Source: Phallus indusiatus
Lineage: Eukaryota > Basidiomycota > Agaricomycetes > Phallales > Phallaceae
Length of the DNA stretch: 64,000 nucleotides
Assembly (NCBI GenBank): GCA_027605045.1
Contig: JAQFWX010000035.1
Coordinates: 124,001-188,000, forward strand
Reading direction: 5' to 3'
The first letter of the stretch is position 1; each line of letters opens with the position of its first letter. Of the stretch, positions 56,101 through 64,000 are shown one piece after another. Under the pieces are notes generated by a model, which was not told the origin of the DNA, made no database searches, and was given only the letters and a program-made list of their open reading frames with translations. The position numbers and the translations under genes were made by a program.

Positions 56101-58207
56101 TGGTATATGTGTGTGTGCATAAACTCTAATCCGTTTAGTAACTCTAAATACGACTCAGAAGCATCTATTCGCCTTAATAGTCACTTGCCGACTTTTGTAA
56201 CTATCTTATGTATGAGCGGGCCCGATGTGCTTATCGTAATAATATCGAACTCAACTGACAAAGCGCACGGATTCCGCGAGCAGCTCGGATGAGAGTATGG
56301 TAAGATACTTCTTTCTCCATTCCATTCCGATTACGAGGCCCTTCCCGCCGAGAGCACTATATTACTAGTACCCCGTGGGACGAGTTCTGTTCTCCCAAAA
56401 ATATAATAAACAGCGGACGATAAAATTAGATTGAAACTTCAGGGGAACCATTGACGCTTCTGGTTTTGATATTTTTTTTTGAATTCGATTCCTACAGGTG
56501 TAACATCAATTTCATTTACATTGGGGATGGGATACCGATTCAAAAAGCTGTGGGAGCTGAGAGACGCTCTGGTGTGTTGGTGCATACTGTGACGTGCCAT
56601 CAGACTATCGACTTCTGCTGAAACTTGTACTGTAAACCAATTATAGTTTTAGGAACAGGTAAATCTCTCGCCCATACTAATTCAAGTCACCAGTCATTAA
56701 TCTTACGTGAATGATCGGGCAATGGTTTCAGGATGTCTAGTACTTCGTGCGTTCAAGTTGACATCTTGTCGCGATTCCGAAAGGTTCCTTGTTTACAGGC
56801 ACCAGATTTTCCTCCTTCTCTGTTTATTCGTAAAAATACCATGATGGAGGTATATATATTATATCAAGTAGACGGTGAAGTTTCACATTCAATAGCAATG
56901 GCCTTCCAGTGGGGCGAGTGGGAAAGCTGTAAATATAAATAGATTCTCAATACCACAGGTAAAATAATACGATTCTCCAATTTGATTTTGGGTATTACAT
57001 GAGTTCACAAGGCAGCCTGTTGTCTAGAAGGGCGAAAATCGAATTGAAGGAAGGTTCGGATTGCTTCTATATTGAGGTCTCCTGAGGTGTATGCCCCGAG
57101 TTCACCGAATTTCGGGGTTTGAGGGCATGGTCCGAGTCGTCGCCGACCCTGGCATTCGCCCCACATTAGACGAACCCTTGGATGAAGGGCTCCATCAAAT
57201 AATTAACCCATGGGTACTACGTTAACAGCTGGCATGCGCAGCTTGCTGCCAATGCCCACTGAGAGCACACCAGTTGGCCATGGACACTTCAATATGGCAC
57301 TGGCAGGACCAACGGACCACGGTTGTGGAAATGGAAATCGTGTCGGGTAAAAAAGATCATTTTTTTGGAATGGTATTGCGGGTTGGAATGTTGTTCCTGA
57401 AGATGATGACAGGCACATTGGTATGTAGGGTTCCTTGACAAGTTGATACAATATCATTACAGACAGCGATGTGAATGATGGCTAAACAATTACAATAATG
57501 AACCGAATGAATACCTCCTGTCATACATCATTACTGTTGTTCGGAATTATATTACTCGTACGAAGTAAGAGCCTCATTCAAAAGAACAAGGCATTGTACT
57601 TAGATACATATGCCACCTCAGAGTTATCGAGAGCACGAGAGCTCTTCGATAAGGCTTCATCAGCCATACCCAGAACGAAAGAATTCTAGCAAAGTGTCAA
57701 TAATGATGATGAGATGGATAAGTACAAGTTCATACCGATACCGGGTAAACTGATAAATTAAAAATCAAGGTTCAGCTTCCTTTGGCTTGTACAAAGAATA
57801 ATGAGCACGCCTAGGTTAGGAGGTCAGACTTACCTATTTGCTTCGAAAAGTGCGGTGTAACCTGACCAGGGCCACAGGATAAAATTTGAGAGCCATTGTA
57901 TTTCCATGGAGAAGCGTTGGTTAGTATACTACCAAAAAAAAAGCACCGGAACATCATCGAGAAGACCAAGTGAGATATACGCCATGACCAGGTAATAGTT
58001 ACAGATGTCCGCGTAACATCAAGTTCTTCGGCGTTAATTAAGCCCTGTTAATCCCTGTGTACGTCGTACATACATAGACATCCACAAGTGGTTCATAAAT
58101 AAATGACAGATCAAAGAAGCTTTGCTGGTTCAAATAAACCTACAAACTCAAAGTCAGAATATTCAATTTTGAATTGTTCTCGTGGATATCTACTCACTAC
58201 ACATCAG
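50121..58207. other. long gene-poor region
   Basis: About 8 kb in which I can support no gene. It is rich in short homopolymer and pyrimidine tracts (for example 50395-50440, 55075-55100). Frames up to about 140 codons occur on both strands but none shows a family motif or plausible exon chain. No LTR pair was noticed. Degenerate transposon sequence is possible but unrecognised. Confidence 0.4.
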
Positions 58208-58225
58208 ATAAACAAGAGATTTCAG

Positions 58226-58329
58226 ATTCGGGTTCGGGTTCGGATTCGGACGAGTGGGGCCTTGGACGAACGAGAGGAGCCCATCGACGAGAAGGGAAGG
58301 ATTACGTGGCGACCACCATCAATGAATGA
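58226..58329 (+). other. possible terminal exon of an unidentified gene
   Basis: After a candidate acceptor (TTTCAG, ending 58225) a frame reads DSGSGSDSDEWGLGRT and ends at TGA 58327-58329. The Ser/Gly/Asp run comes from a TTCGGG-type hexamer repeat. Upstream exons were not identified; weak evidence. Confidence 0.2.
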
Positions 58330-58450
58330 TGAAGCGATGCATGGCATGTATGTACATATTTTTAACAGGAAAATAGTCGGTTCCAGAGCATCGATGATTG
58401 GATCATAAATTTAATTTATTTAGGTAGTATCAATACTTGGTGATCGCAAA

Positions 58451-58652
58451 TTACAAACCCCAAATTGGCTCAATTGAGGTCTGACCTGCTTCAGCATGGG
58501 GAGTTGGCAACTGGGGAAGGAGGTTTTGTTTGGGAAAAGGAGGGTCGGGATCCGGGGTAAGAACAAATCCTCGAAAGGTCCGGTAACAGCCCATTCGGTT
58601 AGTTGAGAGTCAGCTGAGGAGGGTTTCTTTGATTCGGAAGTTGTTACAGTAT
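58451..58652 (-). pseudogene. possible small gene with a one-base frameshift
   Basis: On the minus strand, after a candidate acceptor at 58653, one frame reads TVTTSESKKPSSADSQLTEW to about 58575, and a second frame from there reads RGFVLTPDPDPPFPKQNLLP and on to a TAA at 58451-58453. A single-base change near 58575 would join them. A short ORF from ATG 58594 (47 residues) is the alternative. No family recognised; it may be a decayed gene or an assembly indel. Confidence 0.3.
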
Positions 58653-58659
58653 CTACATC

Positions 58660-60574
58660 AGAGACAAGTTATGAATGAAATCAAAAGTATGCATTAAGTC
58701 TCTTCAAATAACTCACTTGTATTACGTGGACGTGCAAGTGAAAAGAAATAGGATCAATCTTATTAGACGCAGAAACATTACCCGCACTTCGCTGGAAACC
58801 AACTTATACCTTTTTAGAGTATGCGAGGCTTTCCTGAGTTGCTGATGGATTTTGCGCACACGAAGAAAGATATACTTCCTCCCCTCGATATCTCAATTAA
58901 GATAACCCCTTGTTCTTATTATTTATTCTTGAGCGAGTCTCCATGATGGCTCTTGTGAGGCGAGATGACGATCAGAATTCAACAAAAAAAGAAAACGAAA
59001 AGACGGTGGTCACTTCCAGTGGGAAAAGAAAACGGGTTGTGATTACAAATTGTGATCTTACCTAAGGAGGCTTACCTCACACTCTCGCTCTTTGCCGACA
59101 TTGCACTGTGATTGGCACGCGCATAACCTTAGCCTTAGCTCCAAAATACTATAGCCACGCTATGTATACACGCTCTCGTGATTTTATCTCATGTTGCGTA
59201 GTAACTGAAATGAGCTGGGTTGGTATCAACGCGACAACAGAAATGCAATGCAATGTCCAGCAAGGAACACCCGAGTCCGTCGTGAGTTTTGGCGGCTTTT
59301 TCTTTTTTTACTTATCACTGGTACACGGACGGACGGAGCGGCGACAGTGCAGGTGATCTCTACTGCAACAGTAATAGTGTGCATAATGTATGGACATGCA
59401 TGCGCGTGCCATTATTGAAAAAGAATTTCCATTCGGAAATGAGCTTCAACCCCGTTTTCGGCTCGGAAGGGAAACAAGCCATGGCTTTATAACTAGGAAG
59501 CTACTCATAAACTTGCTGCAACCTGACACCCACGCGTTAGATTAATTTCGTAAAGAAAGAAAACAGAACAAAGAAAAGAGAAAGAATGAATAGGACAAGT
59601 GGCCTAGCGATCCATGGGCAAGTGAGCCCATTCCGATAATGAAAGAAACCCGCGTGGCTTTTCTTTTTTTTTTCTCTTTGTGGGTGCGGGGTGGACGTTC
59701 CTGAACTACGGAGTGCGAATACCCAATTGCAGTGCCCAATCTGCAGCTGCAGTGTCGATGATAATGCCAATGGCTATCCTCATGACTGACATTACCCTGG
59801 CAGCATTCTGGCATATGCACTGATGCACTGTAAGGCTAGGTCAACCATGACAGAATCTGTGGATCGAGTAGTGCCTCGATTGGCGGCATATTGACAGCTC
59901 AAAGTCACCTATAAGGATAAATATCCAAGTTCGAGACCATGGCAATTTCTAAGTAAGTCCGTCGCTCACACCGCTCAGTATACTGCATTAAGGGAAGGCG
60001 TCAGCTTTATTCAGCAATCAACCAAATCGATATGTGCGCGTCAAAGAATATGATGGTGATGATAACTAAATCTTGCAGAAGATGATGATGATGTCGATGA
60101 TGCCTTTGTATTCAATTCTCCAACTTTTCAGGAAAAACAATGGTTCCAAACTCGTGTTTGCCATTCAAATTGTTCAAGCGTTTTTGAGTTAAAAATTTTG
60201 GTTTGCTATTGTACTATGTATGTATGCAACATGTAATCTAAACTAAATTTCTTGTCAACTGGGAGAGAAGAAAAAAATGATACAGTAGATTTGATGAGTG
60301 AGGGGAAGAAAAAGGATATGTGAAAGTGAGATTCGTAAAAATGCAGAAAAGAGGGCATGACTGAAGTAACATGATTGGCGTTGCCAAAGAATTAAGAGAA
60401 ACAAGACATGTACAGTAAGAATGTACGAGGAGAAAGTTGAACACAAGTGAAGACGAAAGAGTAAATGAAGGGAAGGATTCAATCCATTATAATGCAGCAA
60501 GCGGATGATGAGAGTGGTTTTTGATTATTGGTATACGTTGTTGTTATCACTGTTATTTTTTGTTGGTGGGATGC
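58660..60574. other. intergenic, no gene recognised
   Basis: No supportable gene. It contains the 3' region of the DUF6593 gene (60240-60574) and scattered poly-T/poly-A tracts. Confidence 0.4.
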
Positions 60575-61700
60575 CTAATAGTACCCCCGTCGCGGCTGCC
60601 TGACCCGCACAGTCCATTGAATTTCTTCATATGGTGGCGGCGACTCTTGTTCCATCTCCTCCATGTGCTCCAAGTGTTTATCTGCGGAATACGCAAAAGG
60701 GTTGAACTCTAGCGATGCCGCATGCCGTAGCTGTGGGCGATGTGTCTCCTCTGAGGGCTGTTGTTGTTGCCTCTGATACTCCCATCCCGAGCTAGGCAGC
60801 GATTGCGAGTGAGAATGAGCTGTGTATGGTCGGTTTGCGTAGGGGTATGTGGGTATCGAAGAGGATGGTGAAGTGGGGAGAAGTGTCGTGGGTGAACTTG
60901 AGACGGTACTGGAGGATGAGGATGATAGCAGTGAGATAGGAGATGCGGCTGAGATATCGAGCACAGGTAATTCGCGTTGAACAGGTTGGGATGAGCGTCG
61001 GAATGCATGCCAGTCTTGTGGATGTGTTGTGAGGATTAAAGCAGTGACGATAATGTAGTCCGTGAGTAGCGATGAAATGGTAGTGTCTACTCCTGAGAAG
61101 GTGGTTGCTGCGTTCACGTAAACGGTGATTCGTGCGCGAGCTGTAAGTATAGCAGGTTCGAATATCGCTACTGGTGTTCCTGTCGATGAGACGCACTGAT
61201 AATGAACCCAGGTAAGAAACCTGTCTACAGCAGGGGGGAAAAAAGGAAAATCGTACTTGGAAAACACCTTGGACTCGTCTCCATTTGAACGATACTGAAT
61301 GACCTGGTAAGCGGAATTTGCGAGATCTATAAGAAAAAGGATGAGCGTTTGTTGCTTTTAACTGCATCAAGTTGACATACGTATTGACAAAGTTCCTCTT
61401 CAAAAGATCATCTTCCGAGATTGAAGAACCGTTAATGAGGATGCTCGCAGGGGGAAACTCTTTTCCTTTGCCCTTGGTAGAGGCGCAGGTAGGCCATTGA
61501 ATGCTGGCGACGAGACTGATACCGTGGTATGGATCGCAGCGTAATAAGCTGGTTGTGTTCTCGTAAGTCTCTGTGGAGTAGACTGGGAGTCCGTTGCTTG
61601 TGAGGACTGTCTCGAGGAACGAAGGCGAGGAGAGACGAAGAGTGGTCTGGGACATGGGAGTGGGAGTTGGAGTTGTTGCTGGACAGATTCTTGGCGACAT
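60575..61700 (-). CDS. DUF6593 domain protein
   Basis: Three exons, 61700-61381, 61326-61257 and 61195-60575, with good GT-AG introns, give 336 residues. The first 200 residues follow the DUF6593 layout: a TLRLSSPSF start, a SLVASIQWP strand, an SFKWRRVQGVFQ strand and a helix ending LLTDYIIVTALILTT. The family is widespread in Agaricomycetes, resembles lipid-scramblase/tubby-like beta folds in layout, and has no assigned function. The C-terminal 130 residues are Ser/Pro/Gln-rich and disordered, with a PPPY sequence (a PPxY-type WW-ligand) near the end. Confidence 0.8.
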
Positions 61701-64000
61701 TCTTCTCGAGGGGGAGGGGGTGACGAGGAGACGAGGGACAGAGGACGAGGAACAATGGAGTATTTAACTGCAATGGCAACTAATAAAGTTATTACATATG
61801 TATTTATTCGAATGAACTGACTGAGAGAGAGGAGGGAAGCGCGTGGGAGGCCGGAGAATGCCACGCGCGTCCCGAAATAGTCAAACACGCGAAACTATTA
61901 TTTCAATTTATCAAATTATTATACAAAAATAATACAAAAATTATGAAAATAAAAATAAAAATATCTCGATTCAGTTGGATTGAAAAATGCGAATTTTCAT
62001 CCGGTCGTTGTTCTTCTCCGGACTCGCCTCTGACCCTCTGACTCAGCATCTGCCGCCGTACATCCCGTGTGCATGCGTAAATGTCTAAGTACATATGTAT
62101 AGTAGCAGCTTTGGGATGAATCATATTTAATATCATTAAGGAAACGTCATTGACTCTTCTCCTAATATGAATACGGAGGCGCAAAAGACAATTCTGAGCC
62201 AGACGCACCGCCGGAGCACTGTTAACATAAGGGAGAGGGGTTTTGGGAAAGCCAAAGTATGTACACTAGGAGCTGAAGTCGAGGGAGGTCCGGTGCCACG
62301 AGCACCGAATATCCTTTTCTTTAGCAAAGTGGCGCGACTTCGGGAAGCAGACCCCAGTATTTATTGCACAGTAGACACAAAATACCACTTGTCGCCGAAT
62401 AGCTTTGAGTATATCGGTCTTTGTATGTATGTATCACCTCACAACGTATATTTTCACAGCGACGTTGCTACGTGTTGAGCCTTTGTTTCGAGCATTGAAT
62501 GCCTGAAGTCAAGCAGCCCGGTCCCGAGCCATGCGTTTGGTTGGATGATGATGCATGATATCCATAATACATGTATATATATAACGGACTCAGGGTTGCC
62601 TTTTTCTGTGAATCTCGAAACAACGTTCCCCTGCGAACTCCGTGCCTCATCGCATTAAGTCAGAAGTGGCTTAAAGAACTCGGCCTGTCGTAAATGTAAA
62701 TTTCTCGCCAGTTTTAAACAATGATTATATGCATGCTACACGTCGGAGGAACTTTTGAGAGCATGACATTTTGAAACCCTTGCTTTCTGCAGTTTTGTTC
62801 GAATGCCAGGCATAATTTATGACTTCAAATGTCTTGTACGAAAATAGACACTGCCCGGGGAAAATAGGAATTGAGTGATTTGAACTCCATACTCTGTGCA
62901 GGTTCGTCCTTTTCGGTGACAGACCTATTGGGGTCAGCCGTTCGTGCCCGTCAAACGTGGTGAAAGTCCCTGCGATACCTTGCACCATTGAACCAAATGC
63001 GGTGCATTACACTGCATAACGCCACTTGGGCATCTACTGTTATACTTGTATTGATGAACCTAGTAGCACTGGGATGAGCTACTGAATAGTTTAATCATCC
63101 GGCACTGTTATACACTTGCATAAAACCTATATGAAGACTTTACGAGCGAATATTCCTCCTTACGGGATTGACGGGCCTGACTTTCCTTTATTGAGCGCAT
63201 CATACAGCGAGTATGCTTCTCACACACACAACATTAGAACGCTACTCACTAAGGTTACCCTGGAGTTTGGAATCAATTCTAGTACCCCGTGAAAAGAAGC
63301 ATGCCATAAACATTTTTGAGAGATAAATAGAACGCACAAGTACTCGACCCTGTACGGCGTATTCTCCTATGAACCCAACAAAAGAGCAAGCAGACATTGA
63401 GTTAATATACGTAGACGGATATCTGATAATATATGCGCCCACCCTGTATTCCCAGTGGCTGCCGGATCAGGTTACCTCCCGGACCAGCCAGTAACGGAGC
63501 AAGTAATTTGAGGATATTTCGAGGGTGCCGGTGATTTCAGGTGATTTCTTATCTTTTGGACCGACACGTATTCTTTGCTTCGCTCCACTCCTAATATTCA
63601 CAAGTATATCGATAGCATTTCCATATCTTGACTGAACACTCCTATTATCTTATCTCTAGGGTCTGGCTTTTAAAGCAACGGCGCGCAAGTGGTTGACAAT
63701 AGTAAAATGAAATTTTGTAGATGACAAACCATCCATACCGTAAGTCATCCTCTAGACCCGTGTGGTCATGGAATAAGGAAACCCTGATCGTCAATACTGC
63801 AAGCAGGCGACTTCGAAAACCCCGGCCGCGTATATTTCGAGTCCCCACGATTCAGACCTCAAATGGCCGAAGGAAACGAAGTCTATTTATCGGTACCTTT
63901 TCAATTGATGTGGGAATGATTCGCACAGAAACGGGCTAGCTCCTCCGGACTTGCATGCCAACGACTCGACATGAATGTATATTTAGTCGGCAAAAAATGA
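61701..64000. other. intergenic to window end
   Basis: It holds the DUF6593 promoter and otherwise nothing I can support. Frames at 62167-62478 (+), 62725-62988 (-) and 63721-63939 (+) have no recognised motif. Confidence 0.4.

Noticed and set aside
57203..57457. 84-codon minus-strand frame and a nearby frame reading GDLNIEAIRTFLQFDFR
   Set aside because: Protein-like in places but no family, no continuous exon chain and several stops between pieces.
62725..62988. 87-codon minus-strand ORF
   Set aside because: No motif or splice-linked neighbour; cannot be told from chance.

Overview
The window is nuclear DNA of a basidiomycete fungus, most likely an Agaricomycete. Host genes are split by many short (about 45-120 nt) GT-AG introns. 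Two families typical of mushroom-forming fungi (DUF6534 and DUF6593 proteins) are present, and the transposons are fungal chromoviruses and Ty1/copia elements. I cannot name the species.

Region 1 (1-21.4 kb) is almost entirely one nested retrotransposon complex. A Ty3/gypsy chromovirus (1580-21398; identical 264-bp LTRs; 5-bp target duplication GGTGC) carries three later insertions, all in its pol gene. These are a 629-bp solo LTR (6372-7000, duplication ATACA), a complete 9.4-kb second chromovirus in reverse orientation (7226-16663, 866-bp LTRs, duplication ACGGT) and a 639-bp solo LTR (16946-17584, duplication CAGCA). Setting the three insertions aside by coordinate leaves one 1062-codon pol frame and a 9.1-kb parent. 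The inner chromovirus carries, antisense to gag-pol, an intron-containing accessory gene for a coiled-coil protein with exact fungal Zn2Cys6 cysteine spacing.

Region 2 (21.4-28.6 kb) is a wrecked host gene. A DUF6534 membrane-protein gene has the gypsy element about 145 bp upstream of its ATG, an intact Ty1/copia element (22185-26838) in its middle and an in-frame stop. A copia-type solo LTR (28196-28431) follows.

Region 3 (28.6-50.1 kb) is dense with housekeeping genes: mitochondrial tyrosyl-tRNA synthetase (+), a TM9/EMP70 nonaspanin (-), RNA polymerase subunit RPB6 (+), a HAC1/XBP1-like bZIP factor (-), a three-finger C2H2 protein (-), a Ctr copper transporter (+), a PRMT1/HMT1 arginine methyltransferase (-), a single-exon fatty-acid desaturase (-), a SulP/SLC26 transporter with STAS domain (+) and a membrane-anchored aspartic protease (+). 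The bZIP gene has the hallmarks of unfolded-protein-response control: a textbook Ire1 hairpin where the reading frame must shift, an alternative acidic C-terminus in the shifted frame, and a UPRE motif in its own promoter.

Region 4 (50.1-64 kb) is gene-poor. I find only a DUF6593 gene (60575-61700, -) and a possible frameshifted small gene near 58.5 kb. No tRNA, rRNA or CRISPR was recognised.
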